Notes: a model not told the origin generated them from the letters alone. A stretch of 9,534 nt of DNA from Bacteroidales bacterium UBA1219 (GCA_002309295.1 DBXF01000067.1:48556-58089); one strand, 5' to 3'; positions 1-6,296 are shown, counted from the first letter of the stretch. Made by a program: numbers and translations.

Positions 1-24
1 GAGTTCGAATCTCCCACAGACCAC
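1..24 (+). tRNA. 3' end of a tRNA gene (isotype unknown)
   Basis: The window opens inside a tRNA. A T-loop TTCGAAT (4-10) is preceded by GAG and followed by CTCCC (11-15), the 3' strand of a T-stem whose 5' strand would read GGGAG. The next seven bases, ACAGACC (16-22), would be the 3' strand of the acceptor stem, with A23 as discriminator. CCA is not encoded. The anticodon lies to the left of the window, so the isotype cannot be read. A terminator hairpin directly follows. Confidence 0.8.
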
Positions 25-50
25 AAGCCACCCCACAAGGGTGGTTTTAT
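25..50 (+). terminator. Rho-independent terminator after the tRNA
   Basis: CCACCC (28-33) pairs with GGGTGG (39-44) around the loop CACAA. The stem can be extended outward by one G-T and two A-T pairs (25-27 with 45-47). A T-rich tail follows. Its position just after the tRNA fits termination of that transcript, so the ATPase gene downstream probably needs its own promoter. Confidence 0.8.
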
Positions 51-80
51 TATATTATTCCTAAAACACTGTATCAATCT

Positions 81-815
81 ATGGAAAACATATACCTGTC
101 CGCCATAATAAACTCCCATATTCCACATCCCGACGACAAATACCCGTTCAACATTCCGGTAATAAAAAATCTAAAAGAACTGGAGTTCAAATCGTCGGTA
201 ACATACATTATAGGCGAGAACGGCAGCGGCAAATCCACACTATTGGAAGCCATAGCTGTGAAAATGGGTATGAACGCCGAGGGTGGAGGCCGGAATTTCA
301 ATTTCAGCACAAACGAAACACACTCCGAACTGCATGAATCCCTGAAAATTGTAAAAACACCTTACCGCCTATACGACTGTTATTTCTATAGGGCAGAAAG
401 TTTCTACAATGCCATATCCTATTTGGAGTCGTTGCCAAAATATGGCGGGAACCCATTCTTTTCATACGGCGGCAAGAACCTGCATAATATGAGCCACGGC
501 GAGGGCATGGTGGCGCTTTTCGAAAACCGACTTGAACAAGGTTTTTACATTTTCGATGAACCGGAGGCGGCTCTTTCCTATCAAAACCAGCTACGTTTTC
601 TTATTTGGATAAAACAGGCTGTTCGGGCCGGGAGCCAGATTATCATCAGCACCCACTCGCCTGTGGTGTTGTCCTATCCAAAAGCCGACATTCTTGTCAT
701 AGGCGAAAACGGACTGGAACCCACCACATACGAAGACAGCTACATTTACCGCGATATGCAGGCCTTTATAAACTGTGTACCGCTAATTCAGAGAGAGTTG
801 GGTTTAACCGAATAA
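81..815 (+). CDS. Lone AAA/ABC-type ATPase (COG3910-like)
   Basis: This 244-residue soluble protein has a complete ABC-class ATPase core. The Walker A motif is GENGSGKS at residues 45-52, an ABC-signature-like SHGEG lies at 138-142, Walker B is FYIFDE at 155-160 ending in the catalytic D159-E160 pair, and the switch histidine is H192 in ISTHSP. The length and single domain match the small predicted ATPases of COG3910 (AAA_21/AAA_23 type), whose substrate is unknown. There is no membrane segment, coiled-coil arm or zinc hook, so neither a transporter nor an SbcC/Rad50 protein is likely. The start at 81 is the first ATG in frame and precedes Walker A by 44 residues, which suits the fold. No Shine-Dalgarno sequence is visible. 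It sits 56 bp after a tRNA and converges on priA with 14 bp between stops. Related ATPases act in some phage-defence systems, but no effector partner is present, so the role is open. Confidence 0.85.
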   Translation: MENIYLSAIINSHIPHPDDKYPFNIPVIKNLKELEFKSSVTYIIGENGSGKSTLLEAIAVKMGMNAEGGGRNFNFSTNETHSELHESLKIVKTPYRLYDCYFYRAESFYNAISYLESLPKYGGNPFFSYGGKNLHNMSHGEGMVALFENRLEQGFYIFDEPEAALSYQNQLRFLIWIKQAVRAGSQIIISTHSPVVLSYPKADILVIGENGLEPTTYEDSYIYRDMQAFINCVPLIQRELGLTE

Positions 816-829
816 TACTCACGCACACT

Positions 830-3316
830 TTATTGCGGGTCAACGTCGGGGATGAAACGCAGGCGACTGTACTCTTTGCGATTTAGAATCTGTCCCGCTA
901 TTTCGGAGATTTTTTGTTTTGCCTCACCGAGGGGGAAGCCTTTTTCTAGACGTATCATTATATTTTTAATGTACATATTGCGCACGCGCGAAACCATAGG
1001 ATATTCGGGTCCTACCACACGCTGTGCCAGCACTTTGCGTAGCTCGAACGAAAGCTCGGCGGCGGCTTTGTCGAGCACTTGGGCGTCGATATGCTTCAGT
1101 GTTAGGTAGATAAGCTTGCTGTAGGGCGGATATCCGAAAACGCGCCGCTCGGTAATCTGGTTGTGGTACATGGCACGATAGTCGTTGTGCAACACGTAGT
1201 CTATCACCTGATGTGCGGGGTTGTAGGTCTGTATTATCACCCGTCCCTGCTTGTTGTGGCGTCCCGCGCGGCCGCTCACCTGTGTCATCTGCTGGAAACT
1301 GCGTTCGAAGGCCCTGAAATCGGGAAACGAAATCATATTGTCGGCGCTCATTATGCCCACCACGCTCACGTTGTCGAAATCGAGGCCCTTGGTAATCATC
1401 TGTGTGCCTACAAGTATGTCGATATTGCGATCCTCGAAACGGTTGATGATGTCCACATGCTTGTTTTTTCCGCTCGACACGGAGTCGAGGTCCAGACGCT
1501 CGATGCGGGCTTCGGGAAAAACGATGGACAGCTCGTCTTCGATTTTCTCGGTGCCGAAGCCTTTCATCTTAAGGTAAGTGTTGTGGCATTGCGGACATTC
1601 GGCCGGCACGGGGATGGAATAACCGCAGTAGTGACACCGCAGACTGTTGGTTTGTTTGTGGTAAACCAGCGACACATCGCAATGGGTGCAGCTTGGTATC
1701 CATCCGCAGGTGGGACATTCGAGGCGTAGCGAGAAACCGCGACGGTTCTGGAACAGTATCACCTGCTCGTTGTTTTGCAGCGCTTCGCCGATGGCGTCGA
1801 GGAGCATCTTGGAGAAAAACGACTTAACACTACCTTTTCTATCGTTTTGGCGCATGTCGGCGACAACGATTTCGGGCATGAGCACGTCGCCGTAGCGTTT
1901 GTCCATCTCCACCAGAGCGTATTTCCCCGACAGGGCATTGAAATAGCTCTCCACCGAAGGCGTTGCCGTGCCCAGCACCACCTTGGCACCGCACTTGTGG
2001 GCGAGGTAGATGGCGGCGTCGCGGGCGTTGTAGCGTGGGGCGGGCTCGTATTGTTTGAAAGACGAGTCATGCTCCTCGTCCACGATAACGAGTCCCAAAT
2101 CGCTGAACGGCAGAAACATAGCCGAGCGCGCACCTATCAGAATCTGATAACCGCCGTTTTCCGGATTAAGGGTTTTGGTCCAGACCTCGGCACGCTCGTT
2201 GGGCGAGAATTTGGAGTGGTAGACACCGACCTTGGCACCGAAATATTTGCGCAGACGGTTGATAATCTGTGCGGTAAGTGCAATCTCTGGAAGCAGGTAA
2301 AGCACCTGTTTGCCCTGTTTCACCACCTCGTTGATGAGTTTGATGTACAGCTCGGTCTTTCCGCTCGACGTAACTCCATGTACCAGTGTTATTTGCGGGG
2401 CTTCGGGATTGTTTATGTCTATCTTTTCGAAAGCCTTCTGCTGCTGGTCGGAAAACTTTATTGTGTTCACACTCTGCGTCTTGTCCACGTCGATAAGGCG
2501 GCTCTCCTGCTGGTCGTAGGCGACGATGACACCATTTTTTATCAATGTCTTGAGCGACGACAGCGAAAGATCCTTGTCGCGAGTGAAGATGCTTTTGCGT
2601 ATGGACTGTTTGCCGAAGTCGGTCTGCTGCATGAATTTCAGCATCACCTCCAGCTGTTTGTGCGACGAGGCTTTGCCTTCGAGACTGTCGAACAGCTCTC
2701 GGCCTTTGTCGGCTTCGAGGTATTCGGGGCTGAGTTTGAGATAAGTCTCTATTTTGGGGGTGTAGCGCTGTTTAAGCTCTTCGTCCATGATAATGATTTT
2801 TTTTTCTATCATGGTTTTGAGCAACGGCATGATTTTCTGGATATTGACTGCCTTTGTGATGTCCGACACCTTGGCGATGCCTTTTGTGGAGAGGAGTTCC
2901 AGGATTTTTATCTCGTTTTGCGAAAGGTTGCTAATCTCGCCCGAAAAATCGGGGTGCACCTCGACAAACGACTCACTCTGAAGACGATAGGCCGACGGCA
3001 AGGCCACTGCCATAACATCGCCCACGCAACACATATAATATTGTGCTATCCACTCCCAAAACTGTAGCTGTAGTTCGGTAACCACGGGCTGTGGGTCGAG
3101 GATGCCGAGAATATACTTTACGTTGCCGTGGTCGGGAGCCTGCCTATGCACATTGCGCACCACGGCGCTGTACACCTTGGAGCCGCCGAACTGCACCACA
3201 ACACGCTGTCCCACGAGTATAGCGTCGTTGTACTCGAAAGGCACGCGGTAGGTGTAGTACTGCGGCAGATGCAGCGGCAACACCACATCCACGTAATATG
3301 TAACTCTCTCGTCCAT
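830..3316 (-). CDS. priA: Primosomal protein N' (replication restart helicase PriA)
   Basis: PriA is a 3'-to-5' superfamily 2 DNA helicase that recognises stalled forks and D-loops and reloads the replicative helicase outside oriC. The 828-residue protein is complete. An N-terminal 3'-DNA-binding domain (about 5-105) and winged-helix region precede the helicase core. Motifs are Walker A GVTSSGKT (314-321), DEEH box (413-416), GTATPS (449-454), motif V GTQMITKGLDFD (637-648) and motif VI QVSGRAGR (679-686). Eight cysteines that bind the two structural zinc ions are all present: C534, C537, C543, C546, C561, C564, C574 and C577. It is longer than the 732-residue E. coli protein, the excess apparently lying in the region before the helicase core. 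It starts 24 bp after the META-domain lipoprotein gene on the same strand and is probably co-transcribed with it. No terminator is visible in the 14-bp gap to the convergent ATPase gene. Confidence 0.97.
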   Translation of the reverse strand: MDERVTYYVDVVLPLHLPQYYTYRVPFEYNDAILVGQRVVVQFGGSKVYSAVVRNVHRQAPDHGNVKYILGILDPQPVVTELQLQFWEWIAQYYMCCVGDVMAVALPSAYRLQSESFVEVHPDFSGEISNLSQNEIKILELLSTKGIAKVSDITKAVNIQKIMPLLKTMIEKKIIIMDEELKQRYTPKIETYLKLSPEYLEADKGRELFDSLEGKASSHKQLEVMLKFMQQTDFGKQSIRKSIFTRDKDLSLSSLKTLIKNGVIVAYDQQESRLIDVDKTQSVNTIKFSDQQQKAFEKIDINNPEAPQITLVHGVTSSGKTELYIKLINEVVKQGKQVLYLLPEIALTAQIINRLRKYFGAKVGVYHSKFSPNERAEVWTKTLNPENGGYQILIGARSAMFLPFSDLGLVIVDEEHDSSFKQYEPAPRYNARDAAIYLAHKCGAKVVLGTATPSVESYFNALSGKYALVEMDKRYGDVLMPEIVVADMRQNDRKGSVKSFFSKMLLDAIGEALQNNEQVILFQNRRGFSLRLECPTCGWIPSCTHCDVSLVYHKQTNSLRCHYCGYSIPVPAECPQCHNTYLKMKGFGTEKIEDELSIVFPEARIERLDLDSVSSGKNKHVDIINRFEDRNIDILVGTQMITKGLDFDNVSVVGIMSADNMISFPDFRAFERSFQQMTQVSGRAGRHNKQGRVIIQTYNPAHQVIDYVLHNDYRAMYHNQITERRVFGYPPYSKLIYLTLKHIDAQVLDKAAAELSFELRKVLAQRVVGPEYPMVSRVRNMYIKNIMIRLEKGFPLGEAKQKISEIAGQILNRKEYSRLRFIPDVDPQ

Positions 3317-3340
3317 AAACTGTTGAAGCGACAGAAAACG

Positions 3341-3790
3341 CTACTCTTGTACGGTTTCCTGTATTTCGAAAGTAAGCACCACTGTTTCGTCCTGCAAAAG
3401 GTTGAGCAGTCCGTCGGTGATGTTGTAGCCGTTGACCTTGCGCAGGGTAGAGAGGTACGAGCGTTCTATCTCCATCATCGGCTGCGGGCAGGCCATCTTG
3501 GTGGCACCTACCGACTCGAACGTCAGCTTTCCTTTCTGCGGCTCGCTGTAGCTGCCGAAATAGGTGTTGCAGCCCGCGCATCCGTTCACCTGTCCTGCCT
3601 CGGGATTGAATTTTATTGTTACAATGCGGTCGCTTTCGCCGTAAGCCATAATTTTGGTTTTCAGCGTTTTAAGTCTCCACACGGTATTAACATCCAATTT
3701 TTCGTCGGAAGTGTTGGCAACATTTTTGTGCGATTTGCAGCAGGTCATAAACAACAGGGCCGTTAAAGCCAAAAATATAATTTTTTTCAT
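3341..3790 (-). CDS. META-domain lipoprotein (HslJ-like)
   Basis: This 149-residue exported protein begins with KK, a hydrophobic stretch (4-16) and a Cys pair (C17-C18), which reads as a lipoprotein signal with a relaxed lipobox (FMTC). Mature residues from about 36 onward form a META domain: W38 near its start, the hallmark NGCAGCNTYFG at 69-79, TKMACP at 97-102 and the conserved E107 before SYLSTL. E. coli HslJ, a small heat-inducible outer-membrane lipoprotein linked to novobiocin resistance, has the same domain, whose biochemical role is not firmly known. A promoter-like site lies about 93 bp upstream on this strand (3883-3915). priA follows after 24 bp, so the pair probably forms one transcript. 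I see no functional link between the two products. Confidence 0.88.
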   Translation of the reverse strand: MKKIIFLALTALLFMTCCKSHKNVANTSDEKLDVNTVWRLKTLKTKIMAYGESDRIVTIKFNPEAGQVNGCAGCNTYFGSYSEPQKGKLTFESVGATKMACPQPMMEIERSYLSTLRKVNGYNITDGLLNLLQDETVVLTFEIQETVQE

Positions 3791-3882
3791 CTTTCTTGCG
3801 TTATCTGTTTTTGGTTATCTATCTGATTAAAAAAAGGTTATGTGACGGTTTCGGAAAAAATGTCTTAGACGAAGCCGCATTG

Positions 3883-3915
3883 CAAATTTACACAAAAAAA
3901 ATGAATTTACACAAC
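3883..3915 (-). promoter_or_regulatory. Bacteroidota-type promoter for the lipoprotein-priA unit
   Basis: Read on the minus strand, TAAATTTG (3890 to 3883) is a perfect TAnnTTTG -7 box followed by CA. GTTG (3915 to 3912), one mismatch from the TTTG -33 box, lies 21 bp upstream. A T-rich tract fills the spacer. Transcription would start near 3876, giving a leader of roughly 85 bases. The -33 box touches the first unit of the octamer array. Confidence 0.6.
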
Positions 3916-4026
3916 CGAATGAGAGATTAAACGATTTTCAGATTAACAGATTTTCAGATAATCGGATAATCCGAAAATCTGAACATCTGAACATCCGAAC
4001 ATCCGAATGTCCAAATATCGGAACGT
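3915..4026. repeat. Degenerate 8-bp tandem array, 14 units
   Basis: Fourteen consecutive octamers fit a single 8-bp register from 3915 to 4026. The consensus is roughly C-N-G-A-W-N-A-T. Position 4 is A in all 14 units, position 3 is G in 13, and position 8 is T in 11. Unit type drifts along the array: CAGATTTT-like on the left, CTGAACAT (an exact pair at 3979 and 3987) and CCGAACAT-like on the right. CAGATTTTC (3947-3955) and GAAAATCTG (3973-3981) form an exact inverted repeat inside it. No open reading frame or RNA gene explains it. It lies between two diverging promoters. Confidence 0.75.
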
Positions 4027-4035
4027 CCCCAAATA

Positions 4036-4077
4036 ACTGACCACTAATTACTGAATACTAAATACTGACCACTGCCC
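4036..4077. repeat. Degenerate 7-bp tandem array, six units
   Basis: The trinucleotide ACT recurs at exact 7-bp steps, at 4036, 4043, 4050, 4057, 4064 and 4071. The four bases after it vary among GACC, AATT, GAAT, AAAT and GCCC, and GACC occurs twice. The array lies 10 bp right of the octamer array and ends 20 bp before the -7 box of the transporter gene, so it covers the place where a -33 box would sit. Confidence 0.7.
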
Positions 4078-4087
4078 CCTAATTCAC

Positions 4088-4107
4088 AAAAAAATCGTAC
4101 CTTTGCA
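4088..4107 (+). promoter_or_regulatory. Promoter -7 region for the AtoE-type transporter
   Basis: An A7 tract and TCG precede TACCTTTG (4098-4105), a perfect TAnnTTTG -7 box, followed by CA. No good TTTG -33 box is found 19-21 bp upstream, where the sequence is the end of the 7-bp array. The start codon is 25 bp downstream of the -7 box. The 20-base block differs by one base from the block at 6241-6260 in front of the three-gene envelope cluster. Confidence 0.6.
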
Positions 4108-4130
4108 GTCCGAAAAAACGAGAAAAAATT

Positions 4131-5483
4131 ATGTTCCAACGACTGATAAGATTTTGTGTGAAAGTGGTTCAGCGCTACTTGCCCGAGCCTTTTATCTTTG
4201 CCATAATACTGACACTTCTGGCCGTGATATTGGCCATGCCCATCTGTCATCAGACGCCCATGGAGGTTGTCGAGCACTGGGGCGGCGGCGTGTGGTCGCT
4301 GCTGGCCTTTGCCATGCAGATGGCCTTAGTGCTGGTGTGCGGCTCCACGTTGGCCGCAGCTCCTGTGGTGAAAAGAGGCATCCATTTCCTTGCCTCGCTG
4401 CCCAAGACACCCGCCGGAGCCATAGCACTTGTTACGGGTATTTCGGCGGTGGCCTGCTGGATAAACTGGGGTTTCGGACTTATTGTGGGCGTTATTTTTG
4501 CCAAAGAGATAGCCCGTGCCGTGCGCGGCGTGGACTACCGTCTGCTGATAGCCTCGGCATACAGCGGTTTCGTGGTGTGGCACGCCGGACTTTCGGGCTC
4601 CATACCGCTGACCATGGCCACTCCTGGCACAGCGCTGAAAGAAGCCACCAACGGCATCCTCACCGAGCCCGTGCCTATCTCCAACACTATCCTCGACCCG
4701 CACAATCTTGTAATGGTGGTACTTATTATTTTAGCACTTGTGGTGGTGAACACCCTTATGCACCCAAAGGGCGAGCATGTGGTGAGCGTCGACCCTCAGC
4801 TACTTGCCGACGACGAGCCTTACACCAAGCCTGCCACCGACACCCCTGCCGAAAAAGTGGAACACAGTCCCGTGCTCAGCTATGTCGTTGCGGCATTGGG
4901 ATTTACATACCTGATAATACATCTGTTTGTGCGTGGCGGCACCCTCGACCTCAACTCGGTCATCATGCTTTTCCTTTTCTTGGGAATAGTTCTGCACAAA
5001 ACGCCCATGGCCTATGTGAAGGCGTTCGGCAATGCCTCGAAAGGTGCGGCGGGGATACTGCTGCAATTCCCTTTCTACGCTGGCATTATGGGTATCATCA
5101 CCGGCGTGGGCGAGTCGGGCATCTGCCTGGGCACGGTGATAAGCAACGCCTGCATCTCCATCTCCAACCCGCACACCTATCCCCTGCTCACTTTCCTGTG
5201 CGCCGCCGTGCTTAATATGTTCGTGCCGTCGGGCGGAGGGCATTGGGCAATCCAGGCTCCCATTATGTTCGCCGCCGGTGCCGACCTCGGTGTGGATGCA
5301 GGACTAACGGGAACAGCCATAGCCTGGGGCGATGCGTGGACCAACCTCATACAGCCTTTCTGGGCCATCCCGGCACTGGCCATTGCCAAACTCAACGCCA
5401 AGGACATCATGGGCTACTGCATTATAGACCTGTTAATTACGGGCGTTATAATCTGCGGCGGACTGCTGATTTGGTCGTTTTAG
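4131..5483 (+). CDS. atoE: Short-chain fatty acid transporter (AtoE family)
   Basis: A 450-residue polytopic inner-membrane protein that aligns with E. coli AtoE over its whole length (440 residues there). AtoE-type proteins carry short-chain fatty acids such as acetoacetate or butyrate. Family landmarks include the N-terminal RYLPEPFIFA (15-24), NWGFGL (112-117), SGSIPL (155-160) in the first half, the cytoplasmic loop with a VVSVDPQLL element (217-225), LHKTPMAYVKA (288-298), QFPFYAGIMG (312-321), VPSGGGHWAIQ (365-375) and QPFWAIPALAIA (408-419). The first in-frame ATG of the family-matching region is used. It has its own -7 box and no co-directional partner within 250 bp, so it is probably a single-gene unit. 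No ato catabolic genes are in the window, so direction and substrate in this host are inferred. Confidence 0.93.
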   Translation: MFQRLIRFCVKVVQRYLPEPFIFAIILTLLAVILAMPICHQTPMEVVEHWGGGVWSLLAFAMQMALVLVCGSTLAAAPVVKRGIHFLASLPKTPAGAIALVTGISAVACWINWGFGLIVGVIFAKEIARAVRGVDYRLLIASAYSGFVVWHAGLSGSIPLTMATPGTALKEATNGILTEPVPISNTILDPHNLVMVVLIILALVVVNTLMHPKGEHVVSVDPQLLADDEPYTKPATDTPAEKVEHSPVLSYVVAALGFTYLIIHLFVRGGTLDLNSVIMLFLFLGIVLHKTPMAYVKAFGNASKGAAGILLQFPFYAGIMGIITGVGESGICLGTVISNACISISNPHTYPLLTFLCAAVLNMFVPSGGGHWAIQAPIMFAAGADLGVDAGLTGTAIAWGDAWTNLIQPFWAIPALAIAKLNAKDIMGYCIIDLLITGVIICGGLLIWSF

Positions 5484-5517
5484 AAGTCGGAACTTGGAAC
5501 TCGGAACTCGGAATGGG
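5483..5517. repeat. 7-bp tandem array at the transporter stop codon
   Basis: Five heptamers of type GAAnnnG run from the last base of the TAG stop codon: GAAGTCG first, then GAACTTG, two identical GAACTCG units (5497 and 5504), and GAATGGG. The array ends in TGGGCGGGAGCC (5514-5525), which recurs exactly at 5603-5614 at the end of another array. No hairpin with a T tract is present, so it is not a canonical terminator. Confidence 0.7.
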
Positions 5518-5530
5518 CGGGAGCCGGTGA

Positions 5531-5565
5531 TAGTTAGTAGTTTGTAATTAGTAATGAGTAATTGG
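5531..5565. repeat. 7-bp tandem array, TARTNNG type
   Basis: Five heptamers begin TA and end G: TAGTTAG at 5531, TAGTTTG at 5538, TAATTAG at 5545, TAATGAG at 5552 and TAATTGG at 5559. The last unit runs into a run of nine G (5564-5572). The final two units match the array at 6090-6103 with one difference in 14 bases. Confidence 0.65.
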
Positions 5566-5578
5566 GGGGGGGAGTATG

Positions 5579-5614
5579 AATTAGGAGTTAGGAGTTAGGA
5601 GTTGGGCGGGAGCC
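5579..5614. repeat. 7-bp tandem array, AGTTAGG type
   Basis: Four heptamers, AATTAGG at 5579, AGTTAGG at 5586 and 5593 and AGTTGGG at 5600, are followed by CGGGAGCC. The last 12 bases repeat 5514-5525 exactly. Together with the two arrays to the left it fills most of 5483-5614, and no gene is apparent there. Confidence 0.65.
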
Positions 5615-5627
5615 AGCGGGAATTAAT

Positions 5628-5719
5628 CCTTCGGCAGAAAATAGAGATAAAAATATTATTTTCCCTGCTCGCCTTCGGCGAACGAAATCTTGTAAATTAC
5701 TTCTGCCTTCGGCAGAAAA
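5628..5719. repeat. CCTTCGGC repeat and hairpin cluster upstream of the SMR gene
   Basis: CCTTCGGCAGAAAA occurs twice exactly (5628-5641 and 5706-5719), each followed by A-rich sequence containing ATAAAAA or AATAAAAA. A third, shorter CCTTCGGC lies at 5672-5679. The middle copy forms a perfect hairpin TCGCC-TTC-GGCGA (5669-5681). The right copy forms TTCTGCC-TTC-GGCAGAA (5701-5717), ending 24 bp before the start codon of the SMR gene. Neither hairpin is followed by a T tract on the plus strand, so they are not ordinary terminators. A role in the 5' leader or as a dispersed palindromic element is possible. Confidence 0.55.
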
Positions 5720-5741
5720 AAAGGAATAAAAACTTGTATCA

Positions 5742-6071
5742 ATGAATTGGATAATACTTATAATAGCAGGCTTTTGCGAGTGCGGATTCACCTTCTGTCT
5801 GGGCAAGGCCAAGCTGACTTCGGGCTGGGAGCAGGTGTGGTGGTACGTGGGATTCGGAATTATATCGCTGCTGAGTATGTACCTGCTGGCACGTGCCACG
5901 CAAGGCGCGCAGGCCATACCCGTGGGCACCGCATACCCCGTGTGGACAGGCATAGGAGCCGTGGGCACGGCGCTGCTCGGCATACTGGTGTTCCACGAAC
6001 CGGCCACCTTCTGGCGGATGTTTTTCATCTTCACCCTAATAGCCTCGATAATAGGACTGAAGTTGGTTTAA
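5742..6071 (+). CDS. sugE: SMR-family exporter, SugE/Gdx-like
   Basis: A 109-residue membrane protein with four predicted helices (about 2-20, 33-50, 58-84, 91-108), the size and layout of small multidrug resistance transporters, which work as dimers driven by proton antiport. The essential glutamate is E13 in the first helix. The sequence GTAYPVWTGIGAVG (62-75) and the ending IIGLKLV place it in the SugE/Gdx branch, whose characterised members export guanidinium ions or quaternary ammonium compounds. It departs from that branch by F16 where W16 is usual and by P66 in the usual AYAVWTG. No paired SMR partner gene is adjacent, so a dual-topology homodimer is expected. No guanidine riboswitch is recognisable upstream; instead a 17-base hairpin ends 24 bp before the start. 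Substrate is not certain. Confidence 0.88.
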   Translation: MNWIILIIAGFCECGFTFCLGKAKLTSGWEQVWWYVGFGIISLLSMYLLARATQGAQAIPVGTAYPVWTGIGAVGTALLGILVFHEPATFWRMFFIFTLIASIIGLKLV

Positions 6072-6103
6072 TTTGTAATTGGCAATGTGTAATGAGCAAT
6101 TGG
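6069..6103. repeat. 7-bp tandem array starting on the SMR stop codon
   Basis: Five heptamers run in register from the TAA stop codon of the SMR gene: TAATTTG at 6069, TAATTGG at 6076, CAATGTG at 6083, TAATGAG at 6090 and CAATTGG at 6097. A stretch GTAATGAGCAATTGG matches 5551-5565 in 14 of 15 bases. AATTGG (6098-6103) can pair with CCAATT (6128-6133), forming a weak hairpin without a T tract. Confidence 0.65.
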
Positions 6104-6240
6104 AGCGTTGGCTTTAGCTCGGCTTTGCCAATTCGGAAGAGTATTTATCCTTGTAATTTTATTGGAACAAAATTAGATAAACACACTACCTTATAAAATT
6201 TATTATTTTGACAATTTTTCGGAAACGCATAACTTTTCGA

Positions 6241-6260
6241 AAAAAAATCGTAACTTTGCA
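6241..6260 (+). promoter_or_regulatory. Promoter -7 region for the three-gene envelope cluster
   Basis: An A7 tract, TCG and TAACTTTG (6251-6258), a perfect TAnnTTTG box, followed by CA. A TTTG occurs at 6207-6210 but is 40 bp away, too far for a normal -33 box, and nothing better is seen at 19-21 bp. The start codon of the first gene is 38 bp after the box. Confidence 0.6.
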
Positions 6261-6296
6261 CCGCTGTTTTTACAGTTTTTCAATACCTTAAAAACC

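Noticed and set aside
1775..3067. 430-residue open frame on the plus strand opposite priA
   Set aside because: It lies wholly within priA, which carries all helicase and zinc motifs. The translation has no family signature and is explained by codon bias on the other strand.
3915..4077. CRISPR array
   Set aside because: Periods of 7 and 8 bp with no spacers; far too short for CRISPR repeats, and no cas genes are present.
4103..5215. 370-residue plus-strand frame overlapping atoE
   Set aside because: It is a shifted frame inside a full-length AtoE match; its product is rich in Arg, His and Cys without motifs.
5640..5741. Possible guanidine riboswitch before the SMR gene
   Set aside because: The single ACGA (5682-5685) is not in a hairpin loop, and I see no paired ACGR loops or ykkC-like core.
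5588..6034. 148-residue minus-strand frame across the SMR gene and spacer
   Set aside because: It is antisense to the SMR gene, and its internal FSAEG repeat is just the translated CCTTCGGCAGAA repeat.
6098..6133. Terminator after the SMR gene (AATTGG/CCAATT hairpin)
   Set aside because: The stem is six pairs over a 24-base loop and no T tract follows, so it is too weak to list as a terminator.
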